Shown: positions 19,367 to 27,531 of the stretch, in pieces
How the letters are laid out: the number at the start of each line of letters is the position of its first letter
Numbering within the stretch: the first letter of the stretch is position 1
NCBI RefSeq assembly: GCF_018736065.1
Contig: NZ_CP076130.1
Location: 382,001 to 446,000, forward strand
DNA: 64,000 nucleotides
Source: Flammeovirga kamogawensis
GTDB taxonomy: Bacteria > Bacteroidota > Bacteroidia > Cytophagales > Flammeovirgaceae
Direction: 5' to 3'
The notes under the pieces: generated by a model
Databases searched by the model: none
Told to the model about the DNA's origin: nothing
Seen by the model: only the letters and a program-made list of their open reading frames with translations
Made by a program: the position numbers and the translations under genes

Positions 19367-20788
19367 ATGAAAAATCTACTTATTAAAACATTAAGCCTAA
19401 GTTTTATCTCTCTAGTGAATCTATATTCATTAGAATGTAATGCACAACATTCTCCTGTTTCTGATCCGGAAAACAAAGACAAATGGATTCTAAATGAAAC
19501 ACTAAGTGATGAATTTAATGGTACAACATTAGATAAATCCAAATGGTGGATTTTAGGTGAAAACGGTGACTATAGAAAAAAATGGAAAGGACGTGCACCT
19601 GCACAATTCGTAGATCATAATGTAGCTGTTGAAAACGGGAATCTGATATTAACGTCTCAATGGGAACCTGAGTTTGAGTTTATAAAAGGCCAGAAAAACA
19701 ACGGTGTTTTCTATGGAGGAACTAAAGAAAAAGCAGATAATAGTAAACCTATTACACAAGCTTGTATAATGAGCGAATCGTTCTTTAAGTATGGTTATAT
19801 GGAAATTCGAAGTAAGGCGGCTAATGCTCCTGTTACGTCTAGTTTTTGGACAACAGGCTACCACTCTGAAATTGACATGACAGAGAATTTTGGTAAACTT
19901 TCTGCTGAAAATCCTTACAATAAACCGGAACAATTAGAACGTAAGTACCGTACAAATTTAATCAGTTGGGATCCACAAAAAGCCAAAGATCACAAACACT
20001 ATAAAGTGGAAGATGTATTGGATGTAAGAGTTGCAGACGACTATCATGTTTACGGTTTTGAATGGGATAAAGACTACATTAAAATTTATTTTGATGGAAA
20101 ATTATTACGAATTTCTACAAGAGAGGAACTCGAAGAAAAGGATCAATGGAGGCATCAATTCCCTCAAGAATTATGGATCAATTCTGAAGTTTTTGAATGG
20201 TATGGTTTACCGAACAAGGAAGATTTAGAACAACCTGCAGATTATTTGATTGATTATGTTAGAATCTGGCAGAAAGAAATAACACCGCCCAACTTTAATG
20301 CCTTAGGTTTTGAAGGACCTTTCTATTTCCAGGGACGCAGTATGAACTGGTGGGCTCCAAATAAAGACCATTGGAGAATGACAGATGATAAAGCTGCAAG
20401 TGGGGATTTAAGCCTATGCTTTAACTATGAAGGTGATTTTAGTGACAAAAATTATAATATCTTCGCTCCGTATGGTTCTTTAGATTTACCTAAAGGTTCT
20501 AATGAAGTAGAATTTAAAGTTTGGATTGATAAAGATACAGATATCAAAAAAATAGATCTCATTTTAACCAATCCGACAACAAATATTTCTTTTGATTTAT
20601 CAAATGTCAAAAAAGGGAAATGGGTAAAAGTTTCTCAAAAATTTACAAGAAATAAAGATTCGGTTCAAGATTTAAAAAATGGTGACAGAGTACAAATTCA
20701 GTTAAAAGGAAATACTATCACTAGTAAAAAAGCTCTCTTGTATATCGATGATATCGAGTTTAAACATAATAAAGGGTTAGCGAAGTAG
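19367..20788 (+). CDS. GH16 agarase/porphyranase-like hydrolase with C-terminal beta-sandwich
   Basis: A 473-residue exported endo-hydrolase. I choose the ATG at 19367 because it directly precedes a signal peptide (MKNLLIKTLS to CNAQ); the upstream in-frame ATG at 19283 would bury it. The GH16 domain covers about 35-305. WKGRAPAQF and NVAVENGNLILTS are typical of agar/porphyran-type members. The catalytic SEIDMTENFG gives Glu168, Asp170 and Glu173. DYHVYGFEW and DYLIDYVRIWQKE close the domain. Residues about 310-470 form a separate beta-sandwich (FEGPFYFQGRSMNWW, LYIDDIEF) that resembles a galactose-binding-like carbohydrate module. No T9SS tail is present. It follows HTCS no. 1 in the same direction after a hairpin and 187 bases, so it probably has its own promoter. 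Substrate could be agar, porphyran or a hybrid galactan. Confidence 0.8.
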   Translation: MKNLLIKTLSLSFISLVNLYSLECNAQHSPVSDPENKDKWILNETLSDEFNGTTLDKSKWWILGENGDYRKKWKGRAPAQFVDHNVAVENGNLILTSQWEPEFEFIKGQKNNGVFYGGTKEKADNSKPITQACIMSESFFKYGYMEIRSKAANAPVTSSFWTTGYHSEIDMTENFGKLSAENPYNKPEQLERKYRTNLISWDPQKAKDHKHYKVEDVLDVRVADDYHVYGFEWDKDYIKIYFDGKLLRISTREELEEKDQWRHQFPQELWINSEVFEWYGLPNKEDLEQPADYLIDYVRIWQKEITPPNFNALGFEGPFYFQGRSMNWWAPNKDHWRMTDDKAASGDLSLCFNYEGDFSDKNYNIFAPYGSLDLPKGSNEVEFKVWIDKDTDIKKIDLILTNPTTNISFDLSNVKKGKWVKVSQKFTRNKDSVQDLKNGDRVQIQLKGNTITSKKALLYIDDIEFKHNKGLAK

Positions 20789-20909
20789 TAGCTATTTTTT
20801 TACAGTATATTTTGCAATACGTAAATAACAACAAAATACTTAGATTTAAAAAGGATGTATATTTCCTATTATTTCTTAGTATGCTAAAATTAAGTTTAGC
20901 TACAAAAAC

Positions 20910-20943
20910 AACAAGAGGTAACTAATTACAGCTACCTCTTGTT
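20910..20943. terminator. Hairpin between convergent GH16 and lipoprotein genes
   Basis: AACAAGAGGTA (20910-20920) pairs perfectly with TACCTCTTGTT (20933-20943), 12-base loop. It lies 121 bases after the GH16 stop and 58 bases before the convergent lipoprotein's end. T tracts are poor. Confidence 0.6.
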
Positions 20944-21001
20944 ATACATTTAAGACCAAATAAGATATTGAAATACCTATGTTAAATACCAAAAATAGTA
21001 T

Positions 21002-21787
21002 CTAATAATATTCGTACTTTATGTTTGTAATTATATCTTCCATTGGTTCAAATTCTCCTTGAGAATTATACTTATAAGGTGTATATGTTTCAATAGCAGA
21101 AACAGGATAACTCCCATTATACTCATATTCAATAACAGTATCAATGTATCCGTTATGACCCCTTTTTGTTTTATTTCCTTTTTGCCTTTCAAATTCCGGA
21201 TAAAGATATGTACTTGAGTAAACGAAGCTTTTACTATCTCGATAGTCATAAGAGGTCGTAGGGTTATTATCTGTACTTTCCCCCTCTTTATAATTATAAC
21301 TAGTCCATCTAACACTTCCATTACTATCTATATATTCAGCAACAAACATAGCATACATAGTACCATCTAATCGGTATTTTTCTTGCTTACTATAACCAAA
21401 TTGAGGGTGTTCATAATAAATGTAGTTATAGTTATTATACTTCTCATTTAAATAGTTTATGTAATCTATTTTATACTTTAGTTCAGACACTTTACTATAT
21501 ATTCTAGTGTACTTAAGAACACTTTCATCTAAATTGTAATAATTACAATAAACTGAATCATTTGAATAAGAATAATGTATTACAAAATTTTCTTGACTTG
21601 GTATACCTTCTATTTTTTTATAATGAATTACTTTTACAATTTTCTCATCTTTATTATAAAAATATTCAGAGGCTAATTCTCCATTTTTATAAACAGCTTT
21701 TAATTTTCTATCAAGAAAATCTTCATCGAAAGTTGAACAAGCAGATACTAAGGCAAGTAATAAAAACCAGATAGATTTTTTCAACAT
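21002..21787 (-). CDS. Lipoprotein of unknown function with YD-like repeats
   Basis: A 261-residue predicted lipoprotein: a short signal with LALVSACS (Cys17) and an acidic start to the mature part. The rest consists of short tyrosine-rich beta-hairpin units (KAVYKNGELASEYFYN, VIHYSYSNDSVYCNYYN, NYIYYEHPQFGYSKQEKY, TVIEYEYNGSYPVSAIETY), resembling the YD-type repeats seen in some secreted Bacteroidota proteins. I do not recognise a named family. It resembles in style the lipoprotein at 33672-34826. It sits alone between two convergent or co-directional units and has no obvious enzymatic motif. A role in the galactan pathway cannot be inferred from sequence. Confidence 0.65.
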   Translation of the reverse strand: MLKKSIWFLLLALVSACSTFDEDFLDRKLKAVYKNGELASEYFYNKDEKIVKVIHYKKIEGIPSQENFVIHYSYSNDSVYCNYYNLDESVLKYTRIYSKVSELKYKIDYINYLNEKYNNYNYIYYEHPQFGYSKQEKYRLDGTMYAMFVAEYIDSNGSVRWTSYNYKEGESTDNNPTTSYDYRDSKSFVYSSTYLYPEFERQKGNKTKRGHNGYIDTVIEYEYNGSYPVSAIETYTPYKYNSQGEFEPMEDIITNIKYEYY

Positions 21788-21858
21788 ATTGAAAATAGTT
21801 AATTATTTGTTTGAAGAGTTAAATTTAGTTGCGTCAAATGTAACATATTAATATTAAA

Positions 21859-21898
21859 AAAGTCTATTAAGAAGATCATTTTCTACTTAATAGACTTT
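21859..21898 (-). terminator. Terminator after the GH42/GH167-like gene
   Basis: AAAGTCTATTAAG (21859-21871) pairs perfectly over 13 bases with CTTAATAGACTTT (21886-21898). The flanking A run becomes a T tract on the minus strand. It ends the minus-strand unit 14 bases after the stop codon. Confidence 0.85.
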
Positions 21899-21912
21899 CA
21901 TTCACAAAAGCT

Positions 21913-24171
21913 TTATTCACTCACTTCCAAATACAACACCTCCAAAGGCTTCATTTTAAAGTCTTTAGGATGATCAGTACCTTCAATTATATTCTTGATT
22001 TTTACTGGATTCCCATTATTTAATTTAAGAGATAAATTTGCTTCTTTATTCCCTAAATTCACAATAGAAAGTAACTGGTTTCCATTCTCATCTTGCGCAT
22101 ATCTCCACATACATGCTTTATGATTATTCGCGTTGTTTTCTTCTAAAATTAATGGTTGTTGGTCTGTCACTTTAGACAGGGCTAAAGTTTTAATATTTGA
22201 AGCTTTATTTGCGAAAATTAATTCACCTTTAGCCTTTTCAAGTGGTTGCAATTCTCTACCATATTCATCTTTTAGTATACTCTTTCTATCAATTATTATT
22301 TTACCTCCATTAGATAAATATTGCTGCAAAGCATTTCTTTCTGATACGGTTACAAAAGGGGTATTTTGAATAACAACAACATCCCATAACAACATATCTT
22401 GTTTAGATAAAATCTTCTCTGTAACAAAACCAATAGCTACCCCTTCAAACATTAAATTTTCGTAAGAGTGATACACTTCATCCATGTGATTATCTATATT
22501 GATTGCAGAAGTCTCTGAATGAAAAATACGTACTGGTTTTCTTAATTTCTGAATTGCACTTAACCCCATAGCGTTGGCGTTCATATCAAGATAAGTGAGT
22601 GTCATCTCGTTCATCACACGGGGCATCTGTGTTACTGAGGCAGCATATCCCTTTGTATTCTTTCTTAATGATCCATCAACATTTCTTGGGAAAAACCACG
22701 TCTGACATGCATTTAAACCTAATGTTGTTGCAAGCCAGAAAGTAGCCCTAACATAATCGGGTTTCATGTATAGGTCTCTAAATCTAATAGTAGAAATAAA
22801 GTGATTTTCCGAATTAAAAATTATCTTATCAGGAGATACAGATTTCATGAAATCATAACTAATACAAAGTTGTCTCCAATCAAAGCTATACTTACTCTTC
22901 CATTCTGGTACTTTTTTTCTCCACATATCAGAATAAACTGCTCCTGCATCGTTGCCAATTACAGAAGTAATTTCAGTCATAGTTTCTAAATCAATACCCA
23001 TATCCCTTGGGTTTTCTGTAAACAAATGCGTCATTACTTTTATATGCGTATTGGCTTCTTGATCGTATTTATGAATTATATCAGTAAGACTCTGAAACCA
23101 CTCGTTCCCTCTCACCTGATTAAAGCGCATCCAATCGTACCAAATGGGTGTACCTTGCAAATTTCCATTCATTGGTATTGTAACTTGAACCGCATCAAAA
23201 GAAGAAAACGTTGCCCCCCAAATAGCATTTAATGTGGCAACATCTTTATGTTTTTCTTTAAGGTAATTTCTAAATTTTATCAACGTATACTCAGAAACTC
23301 CTCCAGTATCCCAAGACCCCTCTTTAGTGTGCCAATGTGGCTCGTTGGTTAACATATAGCCTAATTCTGCATAATTTTTCCCTTTCATTAAAGGAACTGT
23401 TTTACTTAATAATAACTCCTGTAAAACTAAAGTATTTGGGTTATCAATATCGTAATCAAAATATCTACGTTTACCTTCTAATGCTTTTGGGTATTTCTGC
23501 TTAAACCATTTAGGAGGGTTTAAATGATTTAAAAATGCAGTACCAATCCTACCTGTAGGCTTTGTTTGTAAGTCTTTAATTAATTTTGGTTTAATTGTAC
23601 CACTTTCATCAAGCACATAATTTGACGTCATAAAAAAACCATCTAAATTTCCATGATACTCTGTTAAATAAGGCACTTTGGGTTTCCATGTGTAATCTAA
23701 AAGAAAGACGGGCCTACCATCATTCTGAACAATATCACTGCCTTTTATATGTGCATTGTTCCAATCAATTCTAGTAATTTTTTGTTTTTTAATTTTACCA
23801 GCTAACGCCAAGTCTAAATTTTCTTGTCCCTCTTTAAGCATAATAATTACCTCTCTCCTTTCAAAGTTTGGTAAATCTTCAGCCACTTCTTTGGCCGTTG
23901 CTTTATAAGTATTTAGCGTTTTGAATAAGTTATAATTGTAGTCAATGTTTTTCTCATCCCAATTGGCAAAAGTCTTAAAAATATCCGCTGTTCTTAAAGT
24001 ACTTTCCTCTTTAGTTACATCAATTCCTTTTTTCTTTGCCTTCTTAATAAGAGCTTCTAAATTCTTAACTTCATTTTCAATCTCATTATTTAGATCCTGT
24101 CCCAAAAGGGTACTGCTTAGTAGTACAAAAAAAAGTAAAATTGCACCTGTTCGTTTAAAAAAGTTTCTCAT
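21913..24171 (-). CDS. Clan GH-A glycoside hydrolase, GH42/GH167-like (exo-beta-galactosidase type)
   Basis: A 752-residue exported enzyme, likely releasing beta-linked galactose or carrabiose-type units from oligosaccharide ends. I start at the ATG at 24171, giving a signal peptide ending LLGQ; an in-frame ATG at 24195 adds eight residues. A helical segment of about 100 residues precedes the TIM barrel. The barrel shows LTNEPHWH (acid/base Glu277) and IIFNSENHF (probable nucleophile Glu455), plus YDWMRFNQVRGNEWFQSL, a typical GH42-like stretch. The C-terminal part has an amidotransferase-like trimerisation fold (VVVIQNTPFV, YLSNGGKIIIDR) and a final beta-sandwich. GH167, found in carrageenan loci of marine bacteria and related to GH42, is the alternative I consider most likely from context; sequence alone does not let me separate them. 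It is co-directional with the GH82 unit, but a terminator lies between. Confidence 0.75.
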   Translation of the reverse strand: MRNFFKRTGAILLFFVLLSSTLLGQDLNNEIENEVKNLEALIKKAKKKGIDVTKEESTLRTADIFKTFANWDEKNIDYNYNLFKTLNTYKATAKEVAEDLPNFERREVIIMLKEGQENLDLALAGKIKKQKITRIDWNNAHIKGSDIVQNDGRPVFLLDYTWKPKVPYLTEYHGNLDGFFMTSNYVLDESGTIKPKLIKDLQTKPTGRIGTAFLNHLNPPKWFKQKYPKALEGKRRYFDYDIDNPNTLVLQELLLSKTVPLMKGKNYAELGYMLTNEPHWHTKEGSWDTGGVSEYTLIKFRNYLKEKHKDVATLNAIWGATFSSFDAVQVTIPMNGNLQGTPIWYDWMRFNQVRGNEWFQSLTDIIHKYDQEANTHIKVMTHLFTENPRDMGIDLETMTEITSVIGNDAGAVYSDMWRKKVPEWKSKYSFDWRQLCISYDFMKSVSPDKIIFNSENHFISTIRFRDLYMKPDYVRATFWLATTLGLNACQTWFFPRNVDGSLRKNTKGYAASVTQMPRVMNEMTLTYLDMNANAMGLSAIQKLRKPVRIFHSETSAINIDNHMDEVYHSYENLMFEGVAIGFVTEKILSKQDMLLWDVVVIQNTPFVTVSERNALQQYLSNGGKIIIDRKSILKDEYGRELQPLEKAKGELIFANKASNIKTLALSKVTDQQPLILEENNANNHKACMWRYAQDENGNQLLSIVNLGNKEANLSLKLNNGNPVKIKNIIEGTDHPKDFKMKPLEVLYLEVSE

Positions 24172-24236
24172 GTTATTTGTCTTAATCACACACATTATTG
24201 GTGTTTGTTTATTAAAATGTTAGTAGATCTCAAGTT

Positions 24237-24276
24237 AAAAAAGTACCCTTACCTGTACAATTTATACAGGCAAGGG
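24237..24276 (-). terminator. Terminator after the GH82-T9SS unit
   Basis: CCCTTACCTGTA (24246-24257) pairs with TACAGGCAAGGG (24265-24276), one G-U pair on the minus-strand transcript, followed there by TAC and a run of six T (24237-24242 on the plus strand). Confidence 0.85.
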
Positions 24277-24282
24277 CATACA

Positions 24283-25008
24283 TTAATTCTTAATTACATA
24301 TTGTGCTTTTTGGTTTTCTATCTTAAAAAGGTAATGCCCTTTTTTAAAACCCCTTAAATCTACCTCCAATGTTTTATTCTCAGAATGAATTACTTTGATT
24401 TCAACCCCATTTAGATCAAAAATATGTACTTCATATTTTTCTTTATGATAGTCAACCTTTACAAAATCAACCGTTGGATTTGGGTATAATGTAAGGCTTG
24501 TTTCTGTCTTTTCAGGTTTAAAATCTAAAAAGAAAGGGAAGGCATGTCCTTGATAATTCTCAAAGTGTTGAGCGTTGATAGGCAACTCATTATCAAAATT
24601 TAAAGCTGTATAAAAAACATCACTATTTACATTTGTAGTATTCCCTAGTAAATGTTTACCTGTAGTTTCGTAAACCGCCATAATCCAATAATTACCTGCA
24701 TCTAATTCTATAGGTTCAATTGCTACAGAAGTCAACCCTTTACCAAGTTTATTCACTTCACTTACAGCAATTAATTCATCTGGGGTATTCTCTAAATCAG
24801 AGTAAATTGCCATTTTAACCTTAGTACCAGTACTGTTTCCAATAATATTTATTGAAGAAATAATTCCATCTTTCGTAACCTCATAAGGTGTACCTACTAA
24901 ATAATTAGCAGAAGAGAGAATTTCATTTGTAAATTTAGACGTATCTATTTGTGCTATTGATGTACTTATACATGTTAAGTACAAGAATATTATAAATATA
25001 TTTTTCAT
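24283..25008 (-). CDS. T9SS-sorted secreted beta-sandwich protein
   Basis: A 241-residue exported protein: signal peptide ending ISTSIAQ, a jelly-roll-like domain at about 25-160 (NYLVGTPYEVTKDGIISSI, VKMAIYSDLENTPDELI, DAGNYWIMAVYE), then a T9SS type A sorting domain from about 170 (LYPNPTVDFVKV, VHIFDLNGVEIKVI, GHYLFKIENQ). The middle domain looks like those that measure or bind in secreted Bacteroidota proteins, but no catalytic motif is visible. It starts 22 bases after the GH82 stop, so it is almost certainly co-transcribed with that enzyme. A carbohydrate-binding or surface-anchoring partner of the GH82 is a reasonable guess. Confidence 0.7.
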   Translation of the reverse strand: MKNIFIIFLYLTCISTSIAQIDTSKFTNEILSSANYLVGTPYEVTKDGIISSINIIGNSTGTKVKMAIYSDLENTPDELIAVSEVNKLGKGLTSVAIEPIELDAGNYWIMAVYETTGKHLLGNTTNVNSDVFYTALNFDNELPINAQHFENYQGHAFPFFLDFKPEKTETSLTLYPNPTVDFVKVDYHKEKYEVHIFDLNGVEIKVIHSENKTLEVDLRGFKKGHYLFKIENQKAQYVIKN

Positions 25009-25030
25009 TTCTATGTCTTTTTAGTTAGGA

Positions 25031-26488
25031 TTATTTAAGGATGTAGTCGGTATCAGCAGTACCATTAATAATTACTTTAGCCTCGTTTCTATACACAACT
25101 TTGGCCCCTGTATATACTCCACCTAACACTTTAATTTGGCTGTTTGATGGTAAGTCTACATTGTACCTCCCTAGTGTTGTACCTATAGATGTAGCGGAAT
25201 GTTTCGCCGTGAAAATAACCGGTGCAATTGGGTGTGTTTTGTAACGCTGACCACCCGCATCTTTAGCAACCAAAGACACAGCCCCCGGTTTAGGCGACAT
25301 AGAATTTCTGACCCTAACTAATTTAGTTCTATGTAATTCAGTCATAAATCGTAATCCTTCCAAACCACTATCTGCAGGGTAATTCTCAACTTTTAATGGA
25401 TTTGTACCTCCCGAAACCTTATTTTCTATAGTTTGAGTAAACGAGATATTTTCAAATTTTGTATTGATAAATTTCCCTCTTCTACTTAGAGGTGTTAGGC
25501 TTGCTGATGCAATATATACTGTAGACAAACTATTTTTTGCTGATAACCCAGTAGCATAAATGTTATTACAAATCTTAGCATGTGGCTTAATAAAAAGAGC
25601 AGCAAAACCCAATTCATTTGATATATTTTTGATATATATATCATCTATTGAGCCCATTTTCTTACTTTTTGTAAGATTAAGATCATCCTTTGCCTTACCA
25701 CTTCCTGGCTCAAGACGAACTGTAATTCCTTGGTTACCTTTCAAGTTTTCCATGTAGATTCTTTTACCACTAAAAGGTTGTACAAGAGCATAGCCAGTAC
25801 CTATTTTTGTAGCTTTCGCATTCTTAATCACTCCTTGCATAGGAATACGACCAAACGTCTCTAAATCATAAGTTTGCCTTCCATCAATCTTACCTAAATA
25901 CCTACTATCTGCCACTAAAAATACAGAAGGGTTTAGTGTATAATTGTCTTTAATGATAAAACGAGACAATGCAAAGTTTTTCACATACCCTACTTTAAAA
26001 GGTGTTGCATCTGCTAATGGATTAAAATTGCCTAAATCAATTGTAAACCAAGAGTTGGGGTTATCCGATGCTCCAACAATTTCAATATTAAAAATTTGCT
26101 CTTGATTTTTATTTGTAATACGACCTAAATTAAACAAGGTACTGTTTCCGTTAGAACGATCTATTTTAAAGGTTACATTACTTGCTACCTCAATTCTAAT
26201 ATTAGATTTAAGATGAATTTGACCAATCGTATAGGTACCCGATAGAAATTTAATAACTCCACCACCCAATGCAGAAAGACGTTCAATTTCATCGTTCACT
26301 TGTTTTGCAGTGGCTTGACCGTTTCTAAAAGTAGCTGTGCCTTTTACTTTAACTCGATTCACAAAAAAAGTGAGATTTCTTGTTCCAATAGTTGCTTTTT
26401 GAGTTCCAATTGTAGTTTGAGCAATAACATCAAATTGAAAGCAGAGAAAAATAGTAGAAATTAGGAGAGCTTTTTTTAAAACCTCCAT
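25031..26488 (-). CDS. GH82 iota-carrageenase-like beta-helix enzyme
   Basis: A 485-residue exported right-handed beta-helix protein. I use the ATG at 26488, which gives a signal peptide (MEVLKKALLIS to DVIAQ); the ATG at 26566 would add 26 residues ahead of it. GGGVIKFLSGTYTIGQIHL opens the helix. YALVQPFSG and GITVRLEPGSG place a Gln and Glu260 exactly 23 residues apart. That is the spacing of Gln222 and Glu245 of the Alteromonas fortis iota-carrageenase as I remember it. A later IKPHAK may carry the conserved His. In that enzyme the second acid is Asp247; the matching place here is Gly262 (RLEPG), so the base is changed or supplied elsewhere. GH82 enzymes invert and cut beta-1,4 bonds of iota-carrageenan. 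It heads a two-gene unit with the T9SS protein at 24283. Confidence 0.72.
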   Translation of the reverse strand: MEVLKKALLISTIFLCFQFDVIAQTTIGTQKATIGTRNLTFFVNRVKVKGTATFRNGQATAKQVNDEIERLSALGGGVIKFLSGTYTIGQIHLKSNIRIEVASNVTFKIDRSNGNSTLFNLGRITNKNQEQIFNIEIVGASDNPNSWFTIDLGNFNPLADATPFKVGYVKNFALSRFIIKDNYTLNPSVFLVADSRYLGKIDGRQTYDLETFGRIPMQGVIKNAKATKIGTGYALVQPFSGKRIYMENLKGNQGITVRLEPGSGKAKDDLNLTKSKKMGSIDDIYIKNISNELGFAALFIKPHAKICNNIYATGLSAKNSLSTVYIASASLTPLSRRGKFINTKFENISFTQTIENKVSGGTNPLKVENYPADSGLEGLRFMTELHRTKLVRVRNSMSPKPGAVSLVAKDAGGQRYKTHPIAPVIFTAKHSATSIGTTLGRYNVDLPSNSQIKVLGGVYTGAKVVYRNEAKVIINGTADTDYILK

Positions 26489-26826
26489 TTTAAAGTAATA
26501 ATTCTTAATTATCATAGTAATTTGTTTAACAATGAATCTATCATCAAAATTGATATATAGATTCACTAGTGTTCATTCCATTTACAGCTTTCGCTAAAAG
26601 TTATTATTGTTGATCAGGCAATACTACTGTTAGAGAAAACATCTATAAATGTTTATCATACATTTCATTTAAAACAAAACTAGATGCGACACTTACTAAT
26701 TAAGTTACTTTACGTATAAATGATGTTGCTTTAAGTTGATTAATCTATCGTGATTCCTTCTATTTTGCATTGAAACCTATTCCTACAATTTCAACCTTAA
26801 ATTTAACCGTAGAACACTTACATAAA

Positions 26827-27228
26827 TCACTGATTTTCTGACAATTTAACCAGTACTTCTATTGCTTTTTTTGCATCTTTTCTGTCCACAAAAATATGAT
26901 CGTGATAATACCCTGCAATCACGTTACAGCTTATACCATTATTTGCCAATTCCGTAGAAAATAATGCTGTTAAACCTACGGCATCTAAAGAAGAATGAAT
27001 TGTTAGTGTTATCCAAGAAGCTATATAATCGTAGTCTAAATTCAGTTGATCTGCCTTTCCTTTTTCAATTACAATGGTTGTTCCTTCTTCTTCTTTAAAC
27101 TCACAGATTGTATCTTTTCTATCTATGTCATCTACCGTTTTTAATGTGGTAAATATATATTCTCCTTCATTTAATTTAGGAGTCATTCCTTTTATTAAAT
27201 TAGATAGATTTGTTTCTCCTGTTGACAT
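26827..27228 (-). CDS. ACT-domain protein (DUF2241/ACT_3 type)
   Basis: A 133-residue cytoplasmic protein with no signal. I start at the ATG at 27228 ([15 protein letters not shown]), because the extension to 27297 does not look like part of the family. The pattern of two small ligand-binding domains fits the ACT_3/ACT_7 family: [19 protein letters not shown] at the start, [19 protein letters not shown] in the second ACT unit, then [19 protein letters not shown] and a final [10 protein letters not shown] helix. Members are thought to bind amino acids or similar small effectors; the ligand here is unknown. It has no carbohydrate features and looks like an unrelated gene embedded among minus-strand catabolic genes. 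It has 303 bases of untranslated sequence upstream. Confidence 0.8.
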   Translation of the reverse strand: MSTGETNLSNLIKGMTPKLNEGEYIFTTLKTVDDIDRKDTICEFKEEEGTTIVIEKGKADQLNLDYDYIASWITLTIHSSLDAVGLTALFSTELANNGISCNVIAGYYHDHIFVDRKDAKKAIEVLVKLSENQ

Positions 27229-27531
27229 TTTATTTGGGGTCTTGTAAAGGTTAAACGAATAGGTTTTTACTTTCTTCAAGATGTAGAATACCCACATTAA
27301 TCACAAACTTATTTAGGTTTAAAAACGTTTTATTGGTTATAAAAAATGATGCTAAAATCGAGGAAGGGTATTGTCATTAATTCTCAGTATTAAAAAACAA
27401 TCCTCTCATTTAACATCATCAATAATTGTATCAAGAATTAATTTTCTGAGCCATTAATTCTTCCTATCGCAATAAGTAATTCACATCATCAAAATCCCAT
27501 AAGGTATTTTTTGAAATATATAAATAAGTAG
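27229..27531. other. 303-base gap upstream of the ACT gene
   Basis: No gene, hairpin with a T tract, or clear repeat is seen. The gap separates the end of the GH110 gene from the ACT gene on the minus strand and presumably carries the ACT promoter. Confidence 0.4.

Noticed and set aside
25560-25757. Open frames opposite GH82 and other genes (for example 25560-25757, 32030-32263, 34606-34854)
   Set aside because: They overlap well-supported genes on the other strand, have no family motifs and are explained as shadows.
26827-27228. ACT-domain gene as a regulator of the galactan locus
   Set aside because: It has no DNA-binding or carbohydrate features; its placement alone does not support such a role.
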